A DNA stretch of 64,000 bases, taken from the NCBI GenBank assembly GCA_900544395.1, contig UQVC01000005.1:41384-105383 (forward strand), written 5' to 3'. Numbering within the stretch: position 1 is the stretch's first letter; each line of letters starts with the position of its first letter. Under the pieces are notes generated by a model. That model saw nothing but the letters and a program-made list of their open reading frames with translations. It ran no database searches and was not told the DNA's origin. This stretch comes from an uncultured Ruminococcus sp. (lineage in GTDB: Bacteria; Bacillota; Clostridia; Lachnospirales; Lachnospiraceae). Positions 52,578 through 61,084 of this stretch are shown in pieces. A program made the translations under genes and the position numbers.

Positions 52578-53336
52578 TTATACAGAAGTCCAACCACCGT
52601 CAATATAGATGGTCTGTCCGGTTGTATAAGAAGAAAGTTCACTTGCAAATAGCAACATCTGTCCGCATAATTCATCCAGAACTCCGGCGCGACCCATTGG
52701 GCAGCGAGCCTGTAAATATTGATTTACGGAGTCATCGACAACCAGCATTTCGGATGGGAACATTCCCGGACCGATGGCATTGACGGTGATGTTATGTTTT
52801 GCCCATTCCTGTGCGAGTCCCCGCGTGAAGTTTGGAACGGCACCTTTTGCAGCATTGTAGGCAAGATTGTTATTGCCCATACCGCTGATATGTCCCATGA
52901 TAGAGGCAGTATTAATAATGCGTCCATAGTGGTTTTCTATCATATTTTTTCCACATTCGCGAGCCATCAGAAAATATCCGGTCAAACTGACATCTAGTAC
53001 TTTTTGCCAGTCTGTCAAAGATAACTGGTCAGTCGGGCTGACAGCGATGGAACCGGCATTGTTGATCAGAATATCAATTTTTCCGTAATGCTCAATGGTT
53101 TTGGAAACTCCGGCTTTCACTTGTTCTTCATCAGACACGTCGCAGGCGACAGGAAGACAGCTTCCGCCAAGGGATTCGATTTCTTCTTTCAGAGAATTTA
53201 ATTTGCCCAGTCTTCTGGCAAATGCAGCTACTTTTGCACCATTGCCGGCCAATGCTTTGGCGTATGCATAACCGATTCCGGAAGATGCGCCGGTTACAAC
53301 AGCAACCCGTCCTGTTAAGTCCATATAATTTTTCAT
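52578..53336 (-). CDS. short-chain dehydrogenase/reductase
   Basis: 252 residues from the ATG at 53336 (AAAGGAG upstream); the frame is open 35 codons further but without family residues. Classical SDR: cofactor motif TGASSGIGYAYAKAL, NNAG, and catalytic Ser-Tyr-Lys (INTASIMG, LAYNAAKGA). The C-terminus (GQTIYIDGGWTSV) is typical. It resembles gluconate 5-dehydrogenase-type enzymes acting on sugars or sugar acids. It is divergent from a TetR gene and a zinc alcohol dehydrogenase, which probably form one regulated module. Confidence 0.9.
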   Translation of the reverse strand: MKNYMDLTGRVAVVTGASSGIGYAYAKALAGNGAKVAAFARRLGKLNSLKEEIESLGGSCLPVACDVSDEEQVKAGVSKTIEHYGKIDILINNAGSIAVSPTDQLSLTDWQKVLDVSLTGYFLMARECGKNMIENHYGRIINTASIMGHISGMGNNNLAYNAAKGAVPNFTRGLAQEWAKHNITVNAIGPGMFPSEMLVVDDSVNQYLQARCPMGRAGVLDELCGQMLLFASELSSYTTGQTIYIDGGWTSV

Positions 53337-53407
53337 GGTTGTGCTCCTTTCCCCCTGTGTTTGCAGAAATACGCATTTCATGGGTTTGAAAATTAAGTTT
53401 ATGTTGA

Positions 53408-53441
53408 TATAATTATAGTAATTACGAATTGGGATAGTCAA
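53408..53441 (-). promoter_or_regulatory. overlapping divergent promoters, SDR and TetR genes
   Basis: Minus strand: TTGACT (53436-53441), 18 bases, TATAAT (53412-53417) for the SDR gene. On the plus strand TATAAT at 53408-53413, with TTGAAA 16 bases before it, can serve the TetR gene. The two -10 boxes overlap. Confidence 0.55.
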
Positions 53442-53466
53442 CCAACACTTTTGCAGAAGGTGTTGG
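53442..53466. promoter_or_regulatory. palindrome, probable TetR operator
   Basis: CCAACAC (53442-53448) and GTGTTGG (53460-53466), extended inward by T-A and T-G pairs to an 11-base arm. It touches the -35 of the SDR promoter and lies just ahead of the TetR start. Confidence 0.5.
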
Positions 53467-53484
53467 GACTAAACAGGAGAAGTC

Positions 53485-54090
53485 ATGGGAGAGAGAAGAA
53501 AAAATAATCGGAGAGAAAGAACAACATTGTTATTAAAACAAACATTGCTGTCATTTCTTGAAACGATGCCATTGCATCGGGTTCAGGTTTCAAAATTGTG
53601 TATTGCCTGTCATATCAATCGGGCTACTTTTTATGCACATTATGAGGATATTTATAGTTTGCTGAGAGAAATACAGCAAGATATTCTAAAAGATCTGACA
53701 TCCATTATGGAAACACCTAATCCACCGGTACTGCCTGCTGCAGAGATTGGAAGTCGTTTTTTTACCTACCTGTATGAGCGGCGAAAAGTACTGCGTGCAC
53801 TTTTATTGAATGATGCTGACTTTGTATTTGCCAGTCAGTTAAATGAATTGCTGACATCACTTTTGAGACAGGCAGTGTATCATCAATATGAAATTCCAAA
53901 AGAATTTTCAGCAGAAAAATTAGAAGATATCTTACATTTTATCGTATTTGGTCATTATGCATACTACAGTCGTTTTTTACTGGATGATACGGCGTTGACG
54001 CCAAACAGCATTACAAAAGCGGCAGAACTTTCGTCAGAATTAAGCGATAGTTGTCTGAGGGCATTTTTGGCAGTACGAGAAATGGAATGA
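53485..54090 (+). CDS. TetR/AcrR-family regulator
   Basis: 201 residues. The N-terminal helix-turn-helix (HRVQVSKLCIACHINRATFY, then AHYEDIYSLL) is followed by an all-helical ligand domain. The ATG follows AGGAGAAGTC. It likely controls the divergent SDR gene and the downstream alcohol dehydrogenase through the palindrome at 53442. The inducer is unknown. Confidence 0.88.
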   Translation: MGERRKNNRRERTTLLLKQTLLSFLETMPLHRVQVSKLCIACHINRATFYAHYEDIYSLLREIQQDILKDLTSIMETPNPPVLPAAEIGSRFFTYLYERRKVLRALLLNDADFVFASQLNELLTSLLRQAVYHQYEIPKEFSAEKLEDILHFIVFGHYAYYSRFLLDDTALTPNSITKAAELSSELSDSCLRAFLAVREME

Positions 54091-54105
54091 AATGGAGGAA
54101 GAAAG

Positions 54106-55179
54106 ATGCTTGCATATACATATAAAGAACCGGGAAAATTTGAATTGGAAGAGAAAAAGAAGCCAATGATTTTAGAGGAGCAGGATGCGATTGTTCGGGT
54201 AACACTGGCAAGTATCTGTTCCAGTGATATTCATATCAAACATGGAGCAGTGCCAAGGGCAGTTCCTGGAATTACAGTTGGTCATGAGATGGTTGGAGTC
54301 GTGGAAGAAGTAGGAAGTAAAGTGACAAAAGTAAAGCCGGGGGATCGTGTGACTGTGAATGTAGAGACTTTCTGCGGAAATTGTTTCTTCTGCGAGAATG
54401 GGTATGTGAATAACTGTACGAACAAAAATGGCGGTTGGGCTTTAGGGTGTCGGATCGATGGCGGACAGGCGGAGTATGTCCGTGTACCTTATGCTGATCA
54501 AGGATTGAATCGGATTGCAGATTCGATTTCGGATGAGGAGGCATTATTTGTGGGCGATGTTCTGGCTACCGGATTTTGGGCGACAAAAATTTCTGAAATC
54601 GGACATGAGGATACTGTGGTAATCATCGGAGGCGGTCCTACAGGAATTTGCACACTTCTGTGTGTGATGCTTAAGAAGCCTAAAAATATTATTTTGTGCG
54701 AGGTGGATTCTGAGCGGATTGAATTTGTAACACAACATTATCCGGATGTGATGGTGATTAATCCGAATGAGACAGATGCAGAAAACTTTGTGAGAGAACA
54801 CAGTACGCATGGAGGCGCAGATCGAGTTTTGGAAGTGGCAGGAGGACCAAATACTTTTGATTTGGCATGGAAGGTGGCGCGTCCGAATGCAATCGTGACA
54901 ATAGTGGCGCTTTATGAAGAAAATCAGGGACTTCCATTGCCCCAGATGTATGGAAAAAATTTGATCTTCAAGACTGGAGGGGTGGATGGATGTGACTGTG
55001 ATGAAATCCTAAAATTGATTGAGGAGAAAAAAATCGATACAACTCCATTGATCACACATACATTTCCGCTGAAGGAAATTGAACAGGCATATAATATCTT
55101 TGAGAATAGAAAAGAACATGTAATTAAGGTGGCAATTCAACCGTTTGGAGGAAGCAGAAGAGAAAAAATAAAAAGTTGA
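54106..55179 (+). CDS. zinc-dependent alcohol dehydrogenase (MDR family)
   Basis: 357 residues. GroES-like domain with catalytic-zinc ligands ASICSSDIH and GHEMVGVVEEVG, structural-zinc Cys in CGNCFFCENGYVNNC, then a Rossmann domain (VVIIGGGPTGICTLL). It resembles threonine or sorbitol dehydrogenases. It is 15 bases after the TetR gene and probably co-transcribed; with the SDR it may oxidise a polyol and reduce a keto-acid or similar pair. Its stop codon overlaps the predicted spoIIID promoter. Confidence 0.9.
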   Translation: MLAYTYKEPGKFELEEKKKPMILEEQDAIVRVTLASICSSDIHIKHGAVPRAVPGITVGHEMVGVVEEVGSKVTKVKPGDRVTVNVETFCGNCFFCENGYVNNCTNKNGGWALGCRIDGGQAEYVRVPYADQGLNRIADSISDEEALFVGDVLATGFWATKISEIGHEDTVVIIGGGPTGICTLLCVMLKKPKNIILCEVDSERIEFVTQHYPDVMVINPNETDAENFVREHSTHGGADRVLEVAGGPNTFDLAWKVARPNAIVTIVALYEENQGLPLPQMYGKNLIFKTGGVDGCDCDEILKLIEEKKIDTTPLITHTFPLKEIEQAYNIFENRKEHVIKVAIQPFGGSRREKIKS

Positions 55180-55205
55180 GATTATACGGTTTCGTTACAT
55201 ATCAT
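55177..55205 (+). promoter_or_regulatory. candidate sigma-E promoter of spoIIID
   Basis: TGAGATT (55177-55183), 14 bases, CATATCAT (55198-55205), close to the sigma-E pattern (ATATT, N14-15, CATACA-T). spoIIID is sigma-E dependent in studied spore formers. Transcription would start around 55211, at the base of the leader hairpin. Confidence 0.45.
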
Positions 55206-55209
55206 AGAT

Positions 55210-55260
55210 TAAAATTCCCCTGCATACATTGTAAAAAGCAATGATCGCAGAGGAATTTTT
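55210..55260 (+). promoter_or_regulatory. leader hairpin covering the spoIIID ribosome site
   Basis: TAAAATTCCCCTGC (55210-55223) pairs with GCAGAGGAATTTTT (55247-55260) with one mismatch, and CATTG/CAATG extends the stem inside. The 3' arm holds the ribosome site AGAGGA and ends at the base before the GTG start. It could also act as terminator for the preceding gene. Confidence 0.55.
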
Positions 55261-55527
55261 GTGAAAGAATATATCGAAGAACGTGCAGTCGAGATCGCAA
55301 ATTATATCATAGAACATAATGCGACAGTACGTCAAACTGCAAAAAAATTTGGAATCAGTAAAAGTACAGTGCACAAAGATGTGACTGAACGTTTGCTTCA
55401 AGTACAGCCTATGCTGGCTGCCAAAGCAAGAAAAGTACTGGATACAAATAAGTCGGAAAGGCATATTCGGGGAGGGTTGGCTACCAGAGAGAAGTATCTG
55501 CATCAACATCAAAATATCCATAGCTGA
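55261..55527 (+). CDS. spoIIID: sporulation transcription factor SpoIIID
   Basis: 88 residues starting at GTG 55261 (family N-terminus KEYIEERAVEIANYI). Helix-turn-helix ATVRQTAKKFGISKSTVHKD and the conserved tail ERHIRGGLATREKYLHQH. It controls mother-cell genes after sigma-E activation. The gene sits alone, behind a hairpin that would hide its ribosome site. Confidence 0.95.
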   Translation: MKEYIEERAVEIANYIIEHNATVRQTAKKFGISKSTVHKDVTERLLQVQPMLAAKARKVLDTNKSERHIRGGLATREKYLHQHQNIHS

Positions 55528-55590
55528 CGAAGAACAGGTATGTTATAATACCAAAGTAGGAGAGAAACGGTGTGATACAGGAGAAGTGAA

Positions 55591-56835
55591 TTGAAAAAAG
55601 AGCAAATGATTCGGATTAGAACATATTTTTTGTTGGCAGTTTGTGCAGTGAGTTTGATGTTGAGCGGATGCACCACCCCAAAACCGGAAGAACAGATTGT
55701 AAAAGAAGAAATTGAGATCTGGCATTACTGGGAAGATTTCAGAATGCAGGAAGCGTTAAATGCAATTGTAGCAGAGTTTAATCAATCTCAGAAAAAAATA
55801 GAAGTGTCTGCGCAATACGTACCAGCTGAGGATTTTAAAAAGCAGCTGGCATTGAGTATGGCTGATCAGACAATGCCAGATCTGGCAATTGTAGATTCTT
55901 CCGATTTTCAATATTTTCATTCCGTACAGCCGTTTGTAGATCTGACAGATGAGATCCCACAGATTATGGAAATGGTTCCAGAAGCAAAAGCTTCCTGTCA
56001 GGCAGAAGGACGAATGATGGGGCTTCCCATCGGAATGAATTGTTCGGTTTTATACTATAATGTAGAATTATTAAAAGCAGCCGGAATTGAAGTCCCAAAA
56101 ACCGTGGCGGATCTTTATGATGCTGCGGTGCGCCTGTCAAGCGAAGAACGATACGTTTTTTTGATTTCGACATTACGCAGTGAGGAAAGTGTGTATTCGT
56201 TTTTGCCGCTTTTATGGGCAGAGGGAGGGAACGTTGATACGTTAAATTCTCCAGAGAGTTACCGGGCCTTTGAAGTGTTAAAGTGTCTTTCTGATAGTGG
56301 AGCTTTGAGCCGGCAGTCCATCAATTTAAATGCAGGGGATCTGACCAAACAGTTTGCAACGGGAAAGGTGGCAATGATGATCACGTCTTCCAGCGTTGTG
56401 AACACGATCCGTCAGATGAATCCAAAGTTGGAATTTGATATTACCTGTCCGCCGGGAAATCAAAGCGGAGAGTGTTATCCACTTTTGGGTGGTGAGATCA
56501 TTGGAATATCACAGGGAGAGCACGAAGAGGCATCCATAGAATTTTTGAAATTTTTCAGTGAACCAGAGCGGATGCAGAAGTTTGAAGAACACAGTGGTCT
56601 GCTCTCTCCATTTCAGGATATTAGAGGGGCACAGTATCACAAAGATCCGATTTTAAGAAAGACAAAGGAAATCGCAGCGCTTGCCAGAACGAGAGAATTT
56701 TCAAAAGAATGGCCGGCAGTTTCCAAAGTACTTACGGAAGCAATTGAGGAAATCGTTATTGGACAAAGAACGGAAACAGAGATTTTGCAGGAGGCTTCCG
56801 AGAAGATCGTGGAGATCAGGAAGGCGGCAAGATGA
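55591..56835 (+). CDS. extracellular sugar-type solute-binding lipoprotein
   Basis: 414 residues. TTG start at 55591 is preceded by AGGAG; an ATG at 55606 is possible. Signal peptide with lipobox (LMLSGCTT). Family 1 solute-binding fold: EIEIWHYWEDF, ALNAIVAEFNQSQ, MPDLAIVDSSDF, GLPIGMNCSVLYYNVELLKAAG. It overlaps the histidine kinase gene by 4 bases (ATGA). No permease or ATPase gene is next to it, so it may feed the kinase with ligand information rather than import sugar. Confidence 0.88.
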   Translation: MKKEQMIRIRTYFLLAVCAVSLMLSGCTTPKPEEQIVKEEIEIWHYWEDFRMQEALNAIVAEFNQSQKKIEVSAQYVPAEDFKKQLALSMADQTMPDLAIVDSSDFQYFHSVQPFVDLTDEIPQIMEMVPEAKASCQAEGRMMGLPIGMNCSVLYYNVELLKAAGIEVPKTVADLYDAAVRLSSEERYVFLISTLRSEESVYSFLPLLWAEGGNVDTLNSPESYRAFEVLKCLSDSGALSRQSINLNAGDLTKQFATGKVAMMITSSSVVNTIRQMNPKLEFDITCPPGNQSGECYPLLGGEIIGISQGEHEEASIEFLKFFSEPERMQKFEEHSGLLSPFQDIRGAQYHKDPILRKTKEIAALARTREFSKEWPAVSKVLTEAIEEIVIGQRTETEILQEASEKIVEIRKAAR

Positions 56836-58535
56836 AAAAGAAGTCTACATTGAAACACCGTCTGAGAACGAATTTTTTGCTGACTGCATTGATACCGGTT
56901 TTGATATTTGCAGTGATGTCGCAGTTTAATATTCAGCACAGTATTAAAAGCAATCTCAATGACAGGATTGAGAATAACATGGAAAATGCAAACAAAAATC
57001 TGGAAATGGTGCTAGATAAGTATGAGACGATCTTATATGATCTGTGTACAGATGAAGATGTGATAACGAATGTGGAGTCTTTGAATAGAGACGATGATAT
57101 CCTGGAGGTAAACAGCAGCTCTCTTAGAAGGCGGCTCAGTCATATTTGCAATCAGTATACGGGGATTGTCGGAATTACAATTCAGTTGAAAAATGGAAAA
57201 ATTTTGTTCTACGACAGTCTGTCCTCATCTTCTATGAACAGTACATGGGCAGATCAGGTAAGAATCCCGGAGATTGAAAGAGGGGCTGTCTATTTTGGCG
57301 ATGGAGAGCCGGTTACGGTGAATGGCGAAGATCACCATATGTTTTATATTGCAAGACGTCTGATTGATTACCGGAATATCGACAGTTCGCAGGGAACGGT
57401 AGTATTTAGTATCAATGAAGAACGGATTCGGGATGCGATCGCATCAGATGTGGGATCCAGCACTTATCTTCTGAGTGGAAAGGCAATCGTAAGTGCTCCA
57501 GATCCGGAACAGATTGGGAAGAAGATAACAGACATTGAGGACTTGAGAAAAAACAAATATATAACGATTGATAATGCCATCAGCGGATTTTCCATCTGTA
57601 ATGAGCAGCCGTTGGAGCATTATTGGTGGATTTCGTTTAGTCAGTGGATTTTTCTGAGTATGATTATTGTCATGACTGTGGTGATTATGGTTACACTGCT
57701 GCATTTTGCAAGCCACCCCTATATTCAGGCTGTCGAATCGATCACAACGGTTATGAATTATGTAGAGCAGGGGGATTTCCGTCATCAGGTCGCTGTTGAT
57801 TCTCATCTTCCATCAGAAATCCAGCAGATATCTGCGGGATTTAATGAGATGGTTGGGCATCTGGAGGAGATGATCACACGGGTAAAACAGGCGGTGGTGG
57901 ATCAGAAAAATGCAGAATTGTCTGCGTTGGAAGCGCAGATCGATCCCCATTTTCTTTATAATACACTGGATACGATCAATTGGAAGGCAATTGAAAATGA
58001 GCAGTATGAGATCAGCGGGATGTTGGGTGCACTGGCTGATATTTTGAGATATACGGTGCGGAATGCGGGAGGTACGGCAAGTATGGAGCAGGAGATTGCA
58101 TGGCTTCAGCAGTATATCATGCTCCAGAGCGCTAAATTTGGAAAGTGTCTGGATGTACGTGTCAATCTTCCGGAAGAAGTCAAAACGTGCCAGATCCATA
58201 AACTGTTACTGCAGCCATTTGTGGAGAATGCGATTAAATATGCGTTTGAGGGGCAGGAAAAGGAATGCATTTTAAATATCCGCATGAAAAAAAGCGGGGA
58301 GCAGATCCATATTCTGATACAGGACAATGGAAACGGGATCGAACCGGAACTGGTTGAGAGGCTGAATCAGGAGGAAGTTGTTTTGGAAGGGCATCTGGGA
58401 ATTACCAATGTAAGGAAACGCCTGAAGTTATATTATGGGGGACAGGCTACATTATATTTTGAGAGTGAAGTTGGGAATTATACAAAAGTACATTTATTTA
58501 TACCGATAGAGGAGGAGACGATATGCGTATCGTAG
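56832..58535 (+). CDS. YesM-type sensor histidine kinase
   Basis: 567 residues. Membrane segment at residues ~12-30, an extracellular sensor domain (~30-255), a second membrane segment (WISFSQWIFLSMIIVMTVVI), HAMP, then the LytS/YesM kinase core with phospho-acceptor QIDPHFLYNTLDTINW and ATPase N-box LLQPFVENAIKYAF and G-box. It overlaps the binding-protein gene by 4 bases and the regulator gene by 13. YesMN pairs usually govern polysaccharide use. Confidence 0.93.
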   Translation: MKKKSTLKHRLRTNFLLTALIPVLIFAVMSQFNIQHSIKSNLNDRIENNMENANKNLEMVLDKYETILYDLCTDEDVITNVESLNRDDDILEVNSSSLRRRLSHICNQYTGIVGITIQLKNGKILFYDSLSSSSMNSTWADQVRIPEIERGAVYFGDGEPVTVNGEDHHMFYIARRLIDYRNIDSSQGTVVFSINEERIRDAIASDVGSSTYLLSGKAIVSAPDPEQIGKKITDIEDLRKNKYITIDNAISGFSICNEQPLEHYWWISFSQWIFLSMIIVMTVVIMVTLLHFASHPYIQAVESITTVMNYVEQGDFRHQVAVDSHLPSEIQQISAGFNEMVGHLEEMITRVKQAVVDQKNAELSALEAQIDPHFLYNTLDTINWKAIENEQYEISGMLGALADILRYTVRNAGGTASMEQEIAWLQQYIMLQSAKFGKCLDVRVNLPEEVKTCQIHKLLLQPFVENAIKYAFEGQEKECILNIRMKKSGEQIHILIQDNGNGIEPELVERLNQEEVVLEGHLGITNVRKRLKLYYGGQATLYFESEVGNYTKVHLFIPIEEETICVS

Positions 58536-60046
58536 TCGTGGAAGACGAGGCGCCGATCCGAGAAGGTCTTGCGAAGCTTTTGCATAAGATCAGTCCGGAA
58601 TACGAACTGGCAGGAACGGCCGCAGATGGGGAAGCGGGATATCATCTGATCCGGGCAACAGAACCAGATCTGGTGATCATGGACATCCGAATGCCGAAAA
58701 TGGATGGTCTAAAGATGATGAAAAAATTGCGGGCAGAAGGACAGAAATGTAAAGTGATCGTGTTGTCCGCATATTCGGATTTCAGCTATGCACAAGAGGC
58801 GATTTCACTGAAAATAGAGAGTTATCTTTTAAAGCCGATTAAAATCCCGGATTTGAGAAAAGCACTTCAGCAAGTGGAAGAAGCAATTTCCGAAGATCAG
58901 AATGCAGAGCAGATTTTTTCCGTAGAAAATATCATGTTGGCATGTATGCATGGGCAGATGCGGAAAAATATGCAGATGAATAAAACAATGCAGCAGAAAT
59001 TTGGCATTTCACTGGATGATCCGGCAGAATTATTTGGAATCTGGCTTGGGTGTGGCTATGGCAAACAGAAGAAGATTGCAAGGCAATTGCTGAAAACAGT
59101 AGGAGAGCATACGATCCGATATAAATTTTGCGTGCTGGAATCCGACAGCTGGCAATTGCTGACTATGGTTATTTATCAGGCGCAAGATGGGGAATCGCAG
59201 AGAGAACGATTTGAAAAATCAGTGGTCCCGATGTTGAACAGTCAGCTGGAGTCTCCCATTGTCTGCCTCTGGAAATCCATTGACCGTCTGGTTGACATGC
59301 CGGCAGCGCTGCAGGAAATCCGGGTGCAGAGGGAATGGAATCTGATGTTTCCGCAGGGAACATTGATCAGCAGTGAACTGATCGCACAACAACATCCGGT
59401 TCCGCTGAAATATCCGGTTGATCTGGAAGAAAAGGCAAAACAGGCAGTGCTTCAGGAGAATAAAGAAGAACTGAAAAAATGTTTCCGGAAATTGGCGAAC
59501 TGTTACAAAGAAGAACTGCATACTCCGTCAGATATCAAACAGGCGATTATTCATCTGAGTCTTGCTGTATTTGGGGTATATAAGGCAAAGGCATCTTCAG
59601 AAAGTGATCTGGAAGTGCAGAATATTCTTCAGGAGATCACAGTGGCAATCAGTTGGAGCCAGGTAGAAGGAGCTTTGAAAAAATTTTTTAATCTGTTTGC
59701 GTTTGAAAGCCAGGATGAAGAAGGAATCAGTGTTCTTGTAAAGCAGGCGAAGAAACTGATCCGAAAATATTATGATCAGGGGATTACGCTGGAAGAAATC
59801 GCCAATCGGCTGTATGTTTCCGAAGAATATCTCAGCGCGCAGTTTAAAAAAGAAACGGGAAGTACATTTACAGAGACTATTCGGAAATATCGGATTGAAA
59901 AAGTAAAGCAGCTGTTATTAAATACTCATTTAAAATTGAATCAGATTGCAGAACTGGCGGGATATTCGGATCCGAAATATATGAGTAAGGTTTTTAAAGA
60001 AGAAGTGGGGATGCTTCCGACAGAATTTCGGAAGTCGGTTCATTAA
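58523..60046 (+). CDS. YesN/AraC-type response regulator
   Basis: 507 residues. N-terminal receiver (VVVEDEAPIREGL, phospho-acceptor in VIMDIRMPKMDGL, Lys in LKPIKIP), a middle region of ~270 residues, and a C-terminal AraC domain with two helix-turn-helices (GITLEEIANRLYVSEEYLS, LNQIAELAGYSDPKYMSKVF). It is the output of the upstream YesM-type kinase. Targets are not in this window. Confidence 0.94.
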   Translation: MRIVVVEDEAPIREGLAKLLHKISPEYELAGTAADGEAGYHLIRATEPDLVIMDIRMPKMDGLKMMKKLRAEGQKCKVIVLSAYSDFSYAQEAISLKIESYLLKPIKIPDLRKALQQVEEAISEDQNAEQIFSVENIMLACMHGQMRKNMQMNKTMQQKFGISLDDPAELFGIWLGCGYGKQKKIARQLLKTVGEHTIRYKFCVLESDSWQLLTMVIYQAQDGESQRERFEKSVVPMLNSQLESPIVCLWKSIDRLVDMPAALQEIRVQREWNLMFPQGTLISSELIAQQHPVPLKYPVDLEEKAKQAVLQENKEELKKCFRKLANCYKEELHTPSDIKQAIIHLSLAVFGVYKAKASSESDLEVQNILQEITVAISWSQVEGALKKFFNLFAFESQDEEGISVLVKQAKKLIRKYYDQGITLEEIANRLYVSEEYLSAQFKKETGSTFTETIRKYRIEKVKQLLLNTHLKLNQIAELAGYSDPKYMSKVFKEEVGMLPTEFRKSVH

Positions 60047-60177
60047 AAAATTCTCCCTTTTTAAAAAATTTCACCCTGCTTCTCTGTTTGAAATATGATA
60101 ATCTTGTAAAAGCAAAACATGGAAGGCATCATAGGAAAACAAGAATTAGATTGAGATACAGAAGAGGAGTATTCATG

Positions 60178-60405
60178 ATGAGTGAAATGTTAATCAGTTT
60201 TAAAAACCCTGAGGAAATTCTAAATTTTGTAAATACAGTAGCAAAGTATCCATATGATATGGATATGAAGAGAGGAAGATTCGTAGTAGATGCAAAATCT
60301 CTGTTAGGAATCATGAATCTCGGGCTGAACAACGTAATATCACTGCAAGTTTACGGTGATCATTGCGAAGAACTGAAAAAGGAAATCTCCCGTTACGCTG
60401 CCTGA
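60178..60405 (+). CDS. HPr-like small protein lacking the phospho-His
   Basis: 75 residues from ATG 60178 (an ATG at 60175 is equally possible; GAGGAG at 60164-60169). The segment VVDAKSLLGIMNLGLNNVISL matches the Ser46 region of HPr, but the His15 motif is missing (NPEEILNFVNTV instead). Not a normal PTS phosphocarrier; role unknown. It ends near a GCTGCC/GGCAGC hairpin with no T tail. Confidence 0.7.
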   Translation: MSEMLISFKNPEEILNFVNTVAKYPYDMDMKRGRFVVDAKSLLGIMNLGLNNVISLQVYGDHCEELKKEISRYAA

Positions 60406-60487
60406 CGGCAGCCCTCCTAAATATGATGTTCAGATGAAAATCTGACTCCAAATTCCCCAAACTAAGCAAACCAAGGGAGAGAATTCC

Positions 60488-60520
60488 AAAAGCCAGTGTA
60501 CGAAAGTGCATTGGCTTTTT
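60488..60520 (+). terminator. terminator after the second HPr-like gene
   Basis: AAAAGCCAGTGT (60488-60499) and GCATTGGCTTTT (60508-60519) with GU pairs and a following T. Confidence 0.7.
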
Positions 60521-60553
60521 CAGTATATGGAAATCTTGCTGTTAAAAAATTTT

Positions 60554-60580
60554 CAACACTTTTGTCGTGGGGTACGTTTT
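60554..60580 (+). promoter_or_regulatory. candidate ECF-type promoter
   Basis: TTTTCAAC ending at 60557, 17 bases, CGTTTT (60575-60580), resembling the AAC / CGT layout of ECF-sigma promoters, 34 bases before the sigma-factor gene. It may be autoregulated. Confidence 0.4.
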
Positions 60581-60613
60581 ATAAGTGAAAGGCAAAAGAA
60601 AGGATCGCAAGGT

Positions 60614-61084
60614 ATGATAGAAGAATTGTATAAGAAATATTATCAGGAATTGAGCAATTGGTGCCATAGTATGACAGGAAATCGGTATACCGCGGAAGAA
60701 CTGGTACATGAAGCTTTTCTGCGCGCAATGCTTCATAAAGATACCTTATCCATATTGAAAGAGGAACAAAGCCGTTCATGGCTATATCGAACTGTCAAAA
60801 ATTTATATGTAGATCGCTGCAGACATGGCAAGAAAGAAATCATTGCAGATGAATTTCAACAGCCGCAAATAGATTCTGGAGAATTGGTTCGTTTAGAATG
60901 GGAGCAATTACTGGAAACTTTACCAGATCAGGAAGGAGTCATTTTTTCGCTGCGCTATCTGGAGGGGTATAATTCCAGACAAATCGGCGAGATACTTTCT
61001 CTTCCACCTGGAACAGTCCGGTCCAAACTTTCTTCTGCACGTCAACATTTAAAAAGGATTTTAGGAGGGGAAAACTATGTTTGA
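60614..61084 (+). CDS. ECF RNA polymerase sigma factor
   Basis: 156 residues from ATG 60614 (GCAAGG upstream; a longer frame includes the promoter). Sigma-70 region 2 (YYQELSNWCHSMTGNRYTAE, then SWLYRTVKNLYVDRCR) and region 4 (LRYLEGYNSRQIGEILSLPP, then GTVRSKLSSARQHLKRIL). No region 3, as in ECF sigmas. It overlaps the next gene by 8 bases, so the next product is the likely regulator or partner. Confidence 0.92.
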   Translation: MIEELYKKYYQELSNWCHSMTGNRYTAEELVHEAFLRAMLHKDTLSILKEEQSRSWLYRTVKNLYVDRCRHGKKEIIADEFQQPQIDSGELVRLEWEQLLETLPDQEGVIFSLRYLEGYNSRQIGEILSLPPGTVRSKLSSARQHLKRILGGENYV

